Positions 10,004-22,380 of a stretch of DNA of 64,000 nucleotides are shown piece after piece. The notes beneath the pieces are model-generated. The model worked only from the letters and a program-made list of their open reading frames with translations, made no database searches and was not told where the DNA came from. Source of the DNA: Mytilinidion resinicola (lineage: Eukaryota; Ascomycota; Dothideomycetes; Mytilinidiales; Mytilinidiaceae); assembly GCF_010093595.1 (NCBI RefSeq), contig NW_022985448.1, forward strand, positions 587,671 through 651,670, read 5' to 3'. Numbering within the stretch: the first letter of the stretch is position 1; every line of letters starts with the position of its first letter. Both the position numbers and the translations under genes were made by a program.

Positions 10004-10114
10004 CTCCGAGCCAATCAGAAGGTGGTGAAACGACAGGGGGGGGGGAGGGGGTGTACGTGTAGTGAAAAGGGGGTGTACATCTAGGAATTAGGGGGTGTGG
10101 GAGAAGCAACGCCC
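10004..10114 (-). repeat. MULE right terminal inverted repeat
   Basis: Reverse complement of the left TIR, ending in GAAGCAACGCCC. It carries a longer G tract (nine G) than the left copy. Confidence 0.9.
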
Positions 10115-10122
10115 ATTTGATT
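10115..10122. repeat. Target-site duplication, right (ATTTGATT)
   Basis: Direct copy of 6906-6913 placed immediately outside the right TIR. Confidence 0.85.
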
Positions 10123-10882
10123 GGTCAGGCCACCTCATTCCACGATTTTCGACTCGATCCATGGTAACCGCAAGACCTGCCAGGCTCTATTGCAACATGA
10201 ATTGGCAGTTCGACACCGTCGGAGGTGGCCCGGAGAGCTATCAGGCTCGCCAAATCCGTTCCTATAGAGATTTTAATGATGTACTAGATGACCTCAAGCT
10301 CTGCTAAGTAAGCTTGTATAGGCCAGGAGAGTGTGTACCCTACACTATAAAGTTATGGAATGTGTCTACGTACGTAATAGTAGACACCCACTTTTGTTCA
10401 AGGGAGCCTGCCTGACTGAAGATAACAAGACCCATAAGGCGAGGGATATAATGTTAGTGATTGACACGTAGTAACCATGAAAGTGTACCTCTCGAAGTGT
10501 CGAAGGGGCTTATAAAGCTGGACCAGCAAATAGAACGGCAAATATCCCGACGAGGTTTTTATTACAATAGGTTTGAACGAGACAATCAAAAACCGCGGAG
10601 GGTAGAAAATAGCGAATGATGCACAAGAAACAGTTTGAGATAGGTAATGAAAGGATTCAAGAGGAGTAACACCTGGTAGTGGGGAGTCCAAGGTTAGACT
10701 GAGGTAGTGCCTGGCAATGCAGCACCTAGAAAGCTGTGAAACCCGAGGAGAATCGACCTTACACCTCGCTCTCCGGAGATGGTGATGGCACAGGACTAGG
10801 GCGGTGGTAATTTCGTTCACTCGTCACTGCTTGTGTTTACCCATTCGTTAGGTCTGAGTACTGCGAGCCATTTGCAACTTAA

Positions 10883-11340
10883 TTATCTGTCCTTGAACCC
10901 AATTTCCTCTTTCGAAGTCGACGTATCAGCCTCTGTTGACGACACAGTTTGGACATGGGTATCTCGGATGAACTCAACAGTCCCTCAGTCTGCTTCGCTG
11001 TCCTTCACTGTTGCTAGTTCGTTGTCGACATTGAGATCCATGGGTTGCGAAATTGGGAAAAGAAAATTTCGCGCATCCAAATTACTACTTGCTTCCACAT
11101 CTTCAGTTGACTCCTCCGGTTAGACATTAGCGTGAAGAGCCCGTCCCACAAGTACAGAGTCTCCTCGGACGGACAGATTGTTGAAGGAGGCAATATAGAG
11201 GTAGGGAAGATCTTCTGGATTTGCTTTTCCCCGAGACCCACCTTTCCCAGTGCTACGTACGGGCTTATCTTCGATCATTGTGAAACAACCCGACGGGGCC
11301 CGAGTAGTTGGAGGACTTATCATCTGTGCCTCTATAGAAC
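10883..11340 (-). pseudogene. Decayed gene fragment with two in-frame stops
   Basis: One - strand frame reads as protein through two stop codons: TAA at 11122-11120 and TGA at 10987-10985, ending at a TAA at 10885-10883. The text before, between and after the stops keeps protein-like composition (KANPEDLPYLYIASFNNL, then PEESTEDVEASSNLDARN, then GTVEFIRDTHVQTVSSTE). A possible exon start lies near 11340 (TCTATAG acceptor). TAA and TGA are what C-to-T change makes of CAA and CGA, which fits RIP or simple decay. I do not recognise the family. The short distance to the transposon (about 770 bp) may have exposed it to RIP leakage. Confidence 0.4.
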
Positions 11341-14300
11341 AAGCTCTTACTAAGTTAGACAAACGAACTCACTGTTCTCTTAAAAGCCTGCGTGGATAGC
11401 GCCACACAACAGCCACGGCATGGCGAAACCCATCCAGCCGGGTCGACAGCTCGATGCCACTTCTCCCGGCGAGCGAGACTGGACACTCCATTCTCCCGTA
11501 TCAACACCAGAGGAGAGGACACCCCCACGCTGCGGCCTATTAACCGCCAATCTCGTCCTCGCCCAGCAACTAAAACGGCAGGGTTGAACATTTGTGCTCG
11601 AGCATGTGCTTGGGCCTGCAGATGCGCCCATGGCTCCCGAAATTTCCCCGCTTGCCACATCTCTCACCTGCACATCACAGCCGCACTAGGACCGGGCCGG
11701 GGAGCGGGATATTCATTCTCGAAGCCTGTCCCCGTGCCACCGCGCTACCGAAAGGCTGGCGCCACACGTATGCTTAGTACTGTACATAGGTGGACGGCAT
11801 CAGGGTTGCAAAATATCCCTCCTTTTGTGGTGGCGAGAGTCGGCAGCGTTGGCCGGCGGAGAGCTGAGCTGAGTAGATGTCGGTAAGCCGGACTTCCCGG
11901 CAGCATCCAAGGGCCAGTCTCGCGGCCGCATAAGGAAGGTTAATTCCTCAGCCCTCTCTTTTCCCCGCCTGTTTTGTATAGGTGGTGGACGACGGCGGCG
12001 GTGGTGGCGGCTTGGAGGGTCCTCCTTCGCGCTCCCAGCCCCTCGGATATTGAGAGTGGAAAAAGCGACAGAGTAGCAGGGTCTTCCGCATCCACATCCC
12101 CTATTCTGTCCTCTTCCAGCAGACTCACCGCCCGCAGTAAAGGATTTTTTTATACCCAGCTCGCACTCGGAACGCCCACGATTCTGCTCCCGTATCCCAT
12201 TGCATCACCGCTCCAGACTTGAAACCCGCCCGTTCCGCATCTGCAGCAGCAGCCGCCCTTCCCCCGCCTCCCCAATCCTCCCGAGACACAGGACGAAGGT
12301 TCTTGGGACGGATCGGTGAGGGTAGAGCGCCAGATACAGCCTCTTCACGGCGGCTCGCTCGTAGTCGAACCGCCGTGCCGCAGGTAAGGGAGCGCACCGG
12401 GAGAGCCAGCTACCAGGCTATCCATGGCTAGTAGAGGTGGATGGAGCCGATTGAGACTATCCACGGTCGTAGGAATGTATGGCGCAGAGTTACGTCTATT
12501 CAGATTAAGAAACCGTTACGCTGGAAGTAGGTAGCATTGGGGATTCGAAACCATCAACGGACTATCTGATGGAAACAACCCGTACATATAAAAAGCCAAA
12601 AACAATAACACCATGTATATCGAAGCAAGATAACGACCAAAATACCAACTATACCGATCCCTGTCTCAAAAACCACACAAGCACCAAAAAAAAAAAGGGC
12701 CGACACCGCAAGCCACCTTACGCAAACACCAAAAGTATATTCCAACACACACTCCCCAAATCTCCACAACAAACGCCTCTCCAACATCTAGAACAAAAAC
12801 AAAAAAACCCCAAGCTTACCAAAAACCCTCTTCAACCAAAAACTTTTTCCTTCTCACCCCCCCAACGTTCCCATCTTCAGCCCTCTTCACACCGACATTA
12901 GCCCGCTCCCAGCCAGCCAGCCCAGCCGCGCCAGCCCGTCCGCCCGGCACAATTTGCCTCTTCGGCAATCTCGCCCCGTCCCGCTCCCATCCGCCGCGCG
13001 CCCTTTCTTTCAAACTCGCACCAGCAAGCCGCACAACCAGCAAAAAGCCTTTAGCGCAGGGGTCCGACCGACGCGGGCTTCCTAGCGCATCCTGCGTGTC
13101 GGGTCCAGTCCCGTTTTCCTACGCTGCGGGGTGGGGCGGCAGCCCAAGCTCACCAGAGTTTCTAGGTGCTGTATGTGGTACAGTGACTGCCCAGAGTAGC
13201 AAGGGGGGGGCGCTCAGGTAGGGCGGGCATACCGGACGTCCGGAATGACGCAGGATTGATGATGCTGAGTGTCGTCCGCGGCGTGTCAGGCCAGGGAGAG
13301 GGCGGGCGTGGGTGGTCCTGAGTGTCGGGTTTCCCGCGTCAGCCTAACTGCCTCTTGACATGACTAGTGCTGCTGGCCTGGCGCGCAGGCGGCGGAAATC
13401 CTTTTTTTTTTTCTTCTCCTCTCTGCTGCCGTGAGCATTGGGGAAGTGGGCTACGGATTAGGTGGCTGAGTCCAGCGCATCGGACGGGGGTGCGTTGAAG
13501 CATCAGCCTCCACCTCTATCATCCCAAGGCAGCGAGGGCCGGGTTGACAGGCAAGGTCCCCCCGGAGCCCAGCACGGCGGATGAGCGGTGGAAGCTTCGT
13601 CGGGAGCGCGAGCCGATAGGTGAGGATGGCCTGATGCCCTTTTTGCCATGCTGAAACTGCACCAGTCACTAGAGGTGGCGACGGTTCCGAGAGTATGGTT
13701 AGGAGCTAGTTTAGTTGTTGGGAGTTGATCAAGACGAACGCGCTGTGACGTGGCATCGGCTGTTGTGGGAAGAAATGTTGCGTTGAATTACAAACTGGTC
13801 AGAGCGTGGGTGGAAATGCAAGAGAAAGGAGAAAGGAAAGTTCGACGCGGTGGTGTAGAGAGCGCGCGTTCTGGTCTGGGATGCTGCGACTGTTTCGGAT
13901 CGGAGTCAGCTTTGGGTAACGCAGCCATTGTTTGAGGTAATCAGTGCGACAGCGTGGTAGAACGGTGAAGAACAAATCACTCAAGGCGTGACGTAAGGGA
14001 AGCAAAACTGGGGACCGAACGCAGTCTCGAGAGCATTTCTGCATAAATTGGGGTATTTCAAAGGGACGCTCCTATGTAGTAGCTTGGTAACAGCCAAGAA
14101 GCACAGCGGGCATCGGCGCCGCCGGTAAGAAACCAACACCCAGAGCCCGTCGAAAAGGGATCGTCAGGAGCCAGACTTGAAGCAGAAAAGCCACCAAAGT
14201 ATGGCAACATGAAATACAAAAAGCGAACAGATGCGTCGACTGGTGAGAGAGCACCGAGATCGAGATTTGAAGGCATAGATGATAACGAGAAGTATGAAAG

Positions 14301-15179
14301 TCAGAATTGTGCACACTAGTTTTTGCCTGCACCCATGACCCAATGGAGACGGAGCCTGGCCAGAAAAGAAAACGATTCAGCGTCTCAGAAGACATGACAT
14401 GACGAGCCCCGCATGCAAATGCTTACACAAGCACCTCGCCTGAATTCGCCGGCCACACGACAAATTGAGAAGAAAAGTCCTCTTTTGACAGTTATTAAAT
14501 AGTAATCGCGGGAATGCAGAGATGTGGCAATAAAGACAAGAAAGGACCATTGCGTGCCACGCGCCGACTCTTGTTGCCTGTACACTAGAGGGGAGATGGT
14601 TGATTGGATAGCATGGGATGTTGATGGTGGAGAAGGAGATGGTATCGATGCTACGTGAAGCCGGCATCCCAGCGAGATGAAACGACCCACTGTACAAGTG
14701 CATTGGAACAGAAGAATAACCCAATAACCCGTTTTTTGATGCCCCAGTGCCCATTAATGCGCCTCCCCATAACAGAAATTCGTAAATGGTCGAACCGGTC
14801 GAGTCGGAAGTGCTGAAGAGGAAGGTGGTGTGGTGTTTCGGCGAGGGGAATATGCATCGATCCATGGTGTCGGTCAGTCGTGCCGAAGTGGTCCCACCCG
14901 TCGAGCACTGCGGCAACCAGGATTCAGCTCCTTCGCAGATGCAGGGTGTGTGGTAATCCCAATACTACGGTGACGCGGGCTTCCACGAGCTCGGTTTCGT
15001 GCATTGCATCGCTTTTGTGGAGGAATGCTGGTCGAATCAAAATCCGTCGGCGAGGTGCCCGCAAGTGGTCGCGCGGTCTTTTGGAGAGGTTCTAGCCGGG
15101 TTGAGATAGCGAGAGGCGTGTCACAGCAGCCGGAGATATTAGAGATTAAGCTACGTGTCGTGTATCGTGAGCTGATAGG
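11341..15179. other. Gene-poor stretch, nothing supportable
   Basis: Open frames here lack domains, credible starts and splice partners. CT-rich tracts and short homopolymers (around 12680-12860 and 13400) resemble promoter or UTR DNA, but no gene could be attached to them. Confidence 0.4.
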
Positions 15180-16533
15180 TTATTGCTGCGGCCTGCGTGC
15201 GGTCCAGATATGTCTGTGGCGAGCAAGGGGTCAGTCCCGACAGTAACGCCAATAATTGGTAGCACGGCTAGATAAAGGAATTGACTTACATGTTGTTGTA
15301 CGCGTGAATCTTCCTGTTACATATCTGCGTCTTGACGGCTTCGCACAGCGGCCGGACGTGCTCGTTCAAGTCCCATCGGTTGACCCGCGTGAAGGGCGCG
15401 AAACTCATTGCTTCCAGGCCCTCGGTGATGCCCAGGTTGTACCAGCGGCCAATGTCCTTCTGATGCGGGTCGTTTGGCCACGAATTGTACGGCGCTCGTA
15501 TTATCTGCTCCTGGATGTCGATGAAACCGGCAGCCTGCAGCATTTGGCGGGTGTGCTGTTGGTAGGCGATAGGACGCGAGGCGCGGTGGGTAGCGTCGGC
15601 TAGATACTCGTACCACTTCACGAGAGGACTGTCTGCGGCCAGAGTGTGGTCGTCGCACTGGGGAGTCAGGTCAATTTCGACCTGCTCGATCCAGCCAGAT
15701 CCTGGCTTGAGGTGCCTGGGAAGTTTTAGCGTGGGCTCTGTGTGCGCCGCGTGGGTACGTACGTGAAAATGTTCTGGTACAGCTCAGGCCAGCTGGAGAC
15801 GCTGCCGCAGGCCATGCGCAGATGGATCAGGTCCCACGAATCCTGGCCCAGCGTCCATGGGCTCTCGTAGTCGCGCGGGATGCGGAAGCGCAAGTTTGGT
15901 GGGATCCTGTCGGTCGTGGAGATCAGCATGGAGGCGGTGCTGGGCGGGAGATGGCGAACGCACTTTTCGGGCTGAATATTTACCAGATCAAGTCCCAGAA
16001 CCTTCAATTGCAATGTCAGCGGCCTGCGGGGAGCGTGTCAGACGGAATCGGGGGCGGCGAACCTCGGCGGTCAGATATTGGCTGCAAGGTAGCAAGAGGT
16101 TAGCAAAAACGAGCGTGCGACCAGCAGAATTCCGACGGCGTCGGGGGGGACAAGACGTACTCTGCCATGTCAATGGCCCAGATGCCGGTACCACAGCCCA
16201 AGTCAAGGATGCGGGCCTCCCACTGTTGCGGCAACGGAGCCTGGTGCAGATGGTCTCTTCGTGCCACGAGAAACAGCTTGTGGTAGATGTCCATGCGGTC
16301 CTTCTCGAGCTGGCAACGCAGCGGGTCAGCGACGCCGGGAGCGGCACGGCGGGACGCTCACCTCATCGCACGGGTACAGGTAGATGCCGCGGCGGTAGCC
16401 ATGATACAGGCGACCGTTTTCGAGGTAGTTCGCAGGGACAGGGACGGCCAAACTGTCGCGGTCAGCGCGGGCGGGGACATCGCAGGGCGGCGTAGCACGG
16501 AGCGGGGCGCGGCACTCACCCATTTGAAGCCAT
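15180..16533 (-). CDS. LaeA-like SAM-dependent methyltransferase, eight exons
   Basis: Exons on the - strand: 16533-16520, 16452-16362, 16309-16161, 16081-16063, 16001-15964, 15906-15763, 15715-15290 and 15213-15180. All phases agree and give 304 residues starting MASNG. Family landmarks in order: [20 protein letters not shown]; motif I DLGCGTG (71-77); [20 protein letters not shown] across three splice joins; [30 protein letters not shown]; and the C-terminal HAYNN...RRP. This is the fungal LaeA-like class I methyltransferase group, in which a few members (LaeA itself) act in the nucleus on secondary metabolism while most are uncharacterised. Length fits the family. Exon 4 is only 19 nt, and it is needed to keep the AEV-G-DL motif. 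Substrate is unknown. Confidence 0.8.
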
Positions 16534-19500
16534 CGTAACCATTGGAACTGTGGGAGCACGCGTCCACGCTCGCGGGGGCCAGCAGCAGCCGGGCTGCGGG
16601 AGGGGGGAGGACCAGGCGGCGGGGGGCGGTGGTCGCGGGCGTGGTGGAGCGGCGAGGAGGAGGACGAGGAGGAGCAGCAGCTGGAGGTTGGCGAGCGGGC
16701 TGGCGACGGCGACGAGGGCGCGGGGATAGATATTAAAGAGGCGGCCGGGGCTGGAGGCTGAGTGGCCAGGTGGAGGGCGAAAGTTTGGGAGGGCGAGCCG
16801 GGGAACGACGACGGATCAGGGCCAGTGGTTGCGGGCATTGGGCGTATTATATCTCGCGCGGTGCGGTCCCTCCCTACGGGCACCAAATGCCATCAGGACA
16901 GGATGGACCCATGCACGGGGCGCGCCTGGTGACACGGCACGAGCGAGCGTCTCCCGCGCCGGCAACGGGGCTGTCTGCTGGAGACCTCAGTGCTGGTGGT
17001 GGCCAAGCGCAGGGTTCGTTGGGCGGTGGGCAGCACCCCAGCAGCGCATAACACGCCCGCTATGAAATAGTGCTGCCCGCTCATGCGCCGCCGGGCCCAG
17101 CAGACACGCCCGCTTTTCGCGCTCCGTCCAGGCGCCGGCGCGGCGTGGCCCTCTGCTGCCAGCGATGCGCGCCATCCAGGCCGCGGTTGAGGCCGAAACC
17201 AGCGCGCTGTCTGCGGCGGGCAGCGGACGCAGACAGCCGGCGGCGTCGCTGCGTCTGCTGAGGGCGCCACGGCTGGGTCGGCCGCAGCGTTGGGCGATGC
17301 TGCGGTTGGAGAGGCGGGCGGCCGTGTGTGTGTCAAGGGCTGGGGCGGCCTAAGAGGTTCCAGTGTTCCGGGTCCAAGGTTCACCTGGAATCCCGGCGAC
17401 ACGGTTCTCCAAAAGAAATGACCTGCGAACGCCCCCCTCGGACGCCCAGCTCGCCAGCCCTGCTCCTCGACCGCCAGCGAATCCCGGTCCGGCAGCGCGT
17501 CCGCCTCCGAGGTGCCCGCGCTGCCGAGTCATTCTCTTGTCCTCGATCGGTGGCCGCGCTGCTCCAAGGCGCTGGCTCCCGCGGACACGCGGGACGATGA
17601 TGCTGCAGGCCCACCGCTGGCGGTCGGGGTGCGCCAGGGGGGAAGATGCATGCTGGGCGGCCGCTGCACTACACGGACCGGCCTCTTCTAGTCGCCCTCG
17701 TTATCAGACGCGGCGAAATGTCTAAAGTGTGGTCGAGGTGCGATGCGTGGTAGGTTGGGCTAGCGCGAGCCTAGCGTCTGTAACTTACAGCTGGCATTAG
17801 GGCCGTTTCAGCAAATATGCCAGACCGCCGGGCCGGAATACGCCTATTCCATCCTAGGCCGCCCGTACTTTACTGTGCCCCACACGGAGCCCAATCCGAG
17901 CTCGACTCTTTCGTCAAGGCACCATGTTTCACATCGAGGAGCAGCGGGTATGCTGAGCAGGGTATGTACGTGCTGATGCCACAAAGGACGTAAGGACGCA
18001 CTCTGCACACTCCCTTCATCACAGAGGCCGTGGGCGTGCCGCAAACGTGCAAAGTATTGAGCCTGATTTGCCTCTAGTACTTTGCTCCGGATGCCTCGTC
18101 CAAGGCAGTCTTCTCGCTTTCAGCCTTCCAGAGGGCCATCATGCAGGCCAAGGCCCGCAGACTCCACCAACATTTGGTGGCATCCTCCAGCCCGTGACGA
18201 CGCAAGACACAGACATGCCGCACAGAATGCACGTCGGCCCTTCTCCAACGGCCGAGCCGGGGCCTGAGCGACCTTGATTCACCTGTTCGACGCAGAGGGC
18301 ATCGCGAGCAGCCAATGGCTGTTCGCGAGCACACTAGCCGTGCTCGGTCGATAGTTGTTCTGCACCACCAACTCCAACGCCCTCGACCCATCGCGACCCG
18401 CGACCCGCGCCGAAAGCATCGGAACCAGACGGCCTGCTGGTGCTGCAGCCCTCCACACGCGCAGATGCGGCAGCGTACAGCAAGGCCGCTCGCTCCGGCT
18501 CGTGGGAGACATGTTTCTGAAGCTGGCATGCACTCCTGAACGCGGCCATCCGCTACTGCATTATTCCGGCTCTCTCACTCGGAGGATAGGGAGACTGCAT
18601 GGAAGCACACCTCCTGCCGTCCGCAGCGCCGGTCCATCGTCAGTCGTGCTTGTCATGGCATCATCACAGCCTGCAAAACGTCTCCCCGGGTCAGTCCGCC
18701 CCTCGGGGCCTTGCTGGACACCACACTCTGAGACGCGGACGCTGCATACATGCGTGGCGGCATGAGGTAAGATCCAGATCTGAGCTGGTTTTGCGCTCAG
18801 CAGCGAGAATGTTCGTCGGGCTTCGCCGCCAGCTCACGGCGTCTCACTCCCTTACCGTCGTCACGGAGGCGTCCCGGCGCGAGTGCTGCGCGCAAGGAAG
18901 ACGTCCCGTTCCGTGGTCTCAAGCGTGCGGCCGTGATGCTGCAAGAAAAACCCAGGGACCGGCCTGCGCAAATTGAAGAGGTTGAACCTCATGAGAGGCA
19001 GCGCGGACAGACCCGACAACTTGGGTGAAAAAGAACAATTCCCAGATCCGCGGGCTGTGCGGAAAGCAAGCGATGCGAATCTGAGTGGAGATTGGCTGAT
19101 CTGGGCCGATGCGATGATGGGGAAACTTCAGCAGGTGACGCCTGTGACGCTTGTCACTTTGCAGCAAGTCCTGGAGGGCCTGAAGCTGCATCTGCATGTA
19201 GGTACAGCAAATCATGGCCACGCGTGCTACCCTCGACATGCGCGCAAACAAGCCGCAGTCAGTCCACATGGCATCTCACCCGCCGTCGTCGTCTGTCCTC
19301 CGCTAGCGACCTCTTGACGACGGCCACTGCCAGCCGTCGGTGAGCAGGGCAGGACAGTCCTAGGGCATCAGAACGTGGGCTTGGGCGCATGAATCATGGG
19401 CGCGCATCCTTGGGTCTTTCCCAGCGGTGTGGTTCGCTCTCTGGGCTGATCAGGGAATAGCCCGGCGTGTTTTTAGCTGCCGTCTTCCCCATACGGTCCT

Positions 19501-22380
19501 CGGCAAGCTGCTCGCGCAGGCCCAGAGGACGATCGGAGTACGGTAAAAGCCTCTGACTCTGCAAGCTCCGGCAGGCTGGGAGCAGCGCGGCAATTGCGGT
19601 GCGGAAGGATCGCAGTTTCATGGTTAAAAGACGGCCCCACGACGCATGCGACACGCCTACGCTGACCAGCATGGTGGCGGATCAGACGGGAATCCAGCAA
19701 GACGCAGCACTTGTCGCAGACAGACAGCCCGCTGTCCTCCGCGCTGCCAACCAGAATTCGAGACGGAGCTGCGTGCTGGGCGCCTTCCTTGCCGCCGCCG
19801 ATGGACGAAGCACCGTACGACAGCCCCGAACGGTGAAGCCGCTGCTGCTGACGCAGCGCGGATGTGGGCAGCAAGGCATGATGATAGATGCTCAGCGACG
19901 CTCTGCTACTCTATTCGCCTTCCCGGGTCAATCGCCCACCAGGATACTCCGCGCACCCTCAGCCCTGGGCCTCGCCACTGGAAAAGGAGACGGCAACAAT
20001 GCAGGTGGCCGTCACAGTGCGGAGGCGGTGGGTGCGACCCTAACGGGCACGCGGGGCATGGAAAAGATGGCACCCTATTTCTACAACAAGCTGTTTCGTG
20101 TGTGCACTTGTCTGCCACTGCTTCGAGTGCTTCAATGCATTTTCAAGAATCTGAAGGAGATAGAAGCCCTTCACCCTGGCCTTTGTGGAAACTCGTTGGA
20201 GCTACCCCAAGCAGTGGCAGACAGGGGTACAGACGAGACATAGTGCTTGATGAGTGTGCCACTTTTCTCACGCCTAGCATGACGGGCTCCAGAGCCAGAG
20301 AAGCTACGGCGACGTCGCAAACAGGCAGGCCTCCGAGCCGAGGATGCGGGGAGGGAGAGAATGAAAGCAGCAGGGCAGGCAGGCCTCAAAACTGGGGCAT
20401 GACTTGTCGCTCCTGAAACATGGCTTGCCGTGCGCAGCGCCTTGCTCGGTGACCCAGACATCTGGGAAAAGCCCGGGGGCCTGTGGTCGTTTCGAGTCTG
20501 GAACCGCCGTGCTGGCGACGGCAACAGTTGCCCCAGTGCGGTGACCCCCTTTGCGGGAGGGCGTGCTACGACCGCGCCGCGTCAACCTCTGGGGCGCGGG
20601 CGGGCGCGGGTAGTTCTGGAATCCTGGATGCTCGTTGATACGAGCTCGCACGCAGCAAGCCGATCCAATCCGGACGGCGTGAATAATGTGACTGCTCACG
20701 TTACACGACGAGCAGGCTATCGCGCACGAGAGCGTGCTTCGCCGCCGATGGGACGTGCGGATCCCTCGAAACATCGTGGCCACCGACGATATTAACGGCA
20801 AGCATCGTAGTGTGACAAGGCGCGAGCAGCAGACTCCATGGCGAGAGTGAGGCGCGTATCCAATTACCAACCACACCGATGCTCAACCCGACTCGATCAT
20901 GATGCAGCCGAAATGACCGCGCATGGCACCGTCATCCCTGCCAGAGCAGTGCCGTGGTGTTGGCTGGCGGGTGCCTGCTTTTCAGCGATGGAGGGTGACG
21001 GCGAACGCGATTGGAACGCCCAGCCTGTCCCTCCTCGTTTTATTTTGCGGCGGCCGGAGGCCACAAAATGCAGGTGGCCGCGATCATGCCAGTGCACCAA
21101 AGGCGTTGGCTGTCAGGAACCAGATGCGCCCAACCTCGCGTCGTCTCCTCTCGCCATAGGCCTATCAGCAATGTCCCGTGCCTGTTGCGGTCGTCAACTG
21201 GTATTACACCGGGATACAAGGCGTTGCGATGACAGGAATGGCGGAGCAAATGCCTCGCACTGGTCCCTCCTAAGGAGCACGACCAGCGGTAGCAGCGGAA
21301 GAGCTATCAAAGCAGAAGAGTCGGTCAGATAGGTGTGAGCTGGCTGTAAAGACGTGACGACACTCAAACGGGGGCAATGTGGCCCCGCTGTGCCCCCCTC
21401 TCCGGAGACATGTCAGGCAAGCAAGGACAAGGAGTCGGGATGCAGCTGGGTGGTGTTGAGAAGGACGTATGAGTGGCGCCCGAAGCGCCATGCTTCCAAG
21501 GTTCTCTCGACATGAAAACCGTTTTCTGTCAAAAAAAGCCCCTCCCCCACGCCGGACCAGGCCCACCCCACTCTCCAAGCTGTTTCCAGACGACAGCGCC
21601 GTGTCCCGACAGACCGGCACCATACGGCCCTCCCAAAATGGCAATCCGCTTGGAGTTCTTCATCCGTTGCTGACCGCCAGCCCTCGCTGCTGCTGTATTA
21701 GTGGATCCCGCTACATATATTCTAGCAAGGACGCGTCTACGGAGCATTGTTCCTGTCAGGTACGGCATAATTGTAGGTGCTCAGTCCGACGACTAAGTCG
21801 CAATAAAGCTGTCGTCAGTACCTAGGTGTATAGGACCTGATGCGTCCGACGAATTAGCTCGGAACTCAAGCCACGAAAGTCAGCTGCAAAAAGGGGATAA
21901 TCTAGAAACTAACGCCAGCAGATCCAACTCAGCCTCGGTAAGAATTGGTCCAGAAAAGGGCTTCCTCCGTTCTAATACCACCTATTTCGCCTGTAGCTTC
22001 ATTTCCGCGCTAGTTCCTGTATGCCGCATGGCTTCAGGCCTCGGCAAGGCTGAAAGTCTAACCAAACCGTTAGAACACGCCAAAAAGCCAAAACAAATGC
22101 CTCGGCCAATCCATCCCAACGAATCATCGTTCTTACAGCATATACTCACGTCCGGTGACCCAGCGCTGAAACCAAGCCACAAAATTACCGTATAAGGTAG
22201 CATTTCCGGACGCCTTTAAGGGGGTATAGCAGCCTCCTAACCAATCAATCTTCAAACTAGCTCAATATTAGCCAGAAAAGGTAGTTTACCGGGGTCGACT
22301 CAGTTTGCGCGCTAGGTCACCGGACGTGATGATGCTGTATTATAGAGGATTTGCTATCGGCGGTTACAGACTAGCTTCCG
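16534..22380. other. GC-rich gene desert
   Basis: Nearly 6 kb with many overlapping open frames on both strands and none with a domain, a credible start or splice-compatible partners. By eye it is GC rich, which by itself produces long random frames. The first 200 bp should contain the promoter of the LaeA-like gene. I see no TE ends or tandem arrays here. Confidence 0.45.

Larger units (their letters stand above)
6914..10114 (+). mobile_element. Hop-like Mutator (MULE) DNA transposon, 3201 bp
   Basis: A complete class II element. It has terminal inverted repeats of about 108-111 bp (6914-7021 and 10004-10114), flanked by the 8-bp duplication ATTTGATT, and carries one transposase gene with a MULE/FAR1 layout. 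Size, TIR length and coding content match the Hop family first described in Fusarium oxysporum. The TIRs are almost identical, differing mainly by a longer G run on the right, so insertion was fairly recent. The transposase is interrupted by five in-frame TAG codons, so the copy is non-autonomous unless the stops are bypassed. The intact ends should still be mobilisable in trans. Confidence 0.9.

Noticed and set aside
10398..10820. 140-codon open frame on the - strand next to the decayed gene
   Set aside because: Low similarity to protein composition; more likely 3' flank.
12535..12560. GGTTTCGAATCCCC-like string (reverse strand) resembling a tRNA T-arm
   Set aside because: The flanking bases do not form a stem, and no D-arm, anticodon arm or acceptor pairing was found around it.
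14377..14916. 179-codon open frame on the - strand
   Set aside because: Overlapping frames of equal length exist and none has a domain or conserved look.
19599..20243. 214-codon open frame
   Set aside because: GC-rich DNA gives long random frames on both strands here; composition is not protein-like and no motif is visible.
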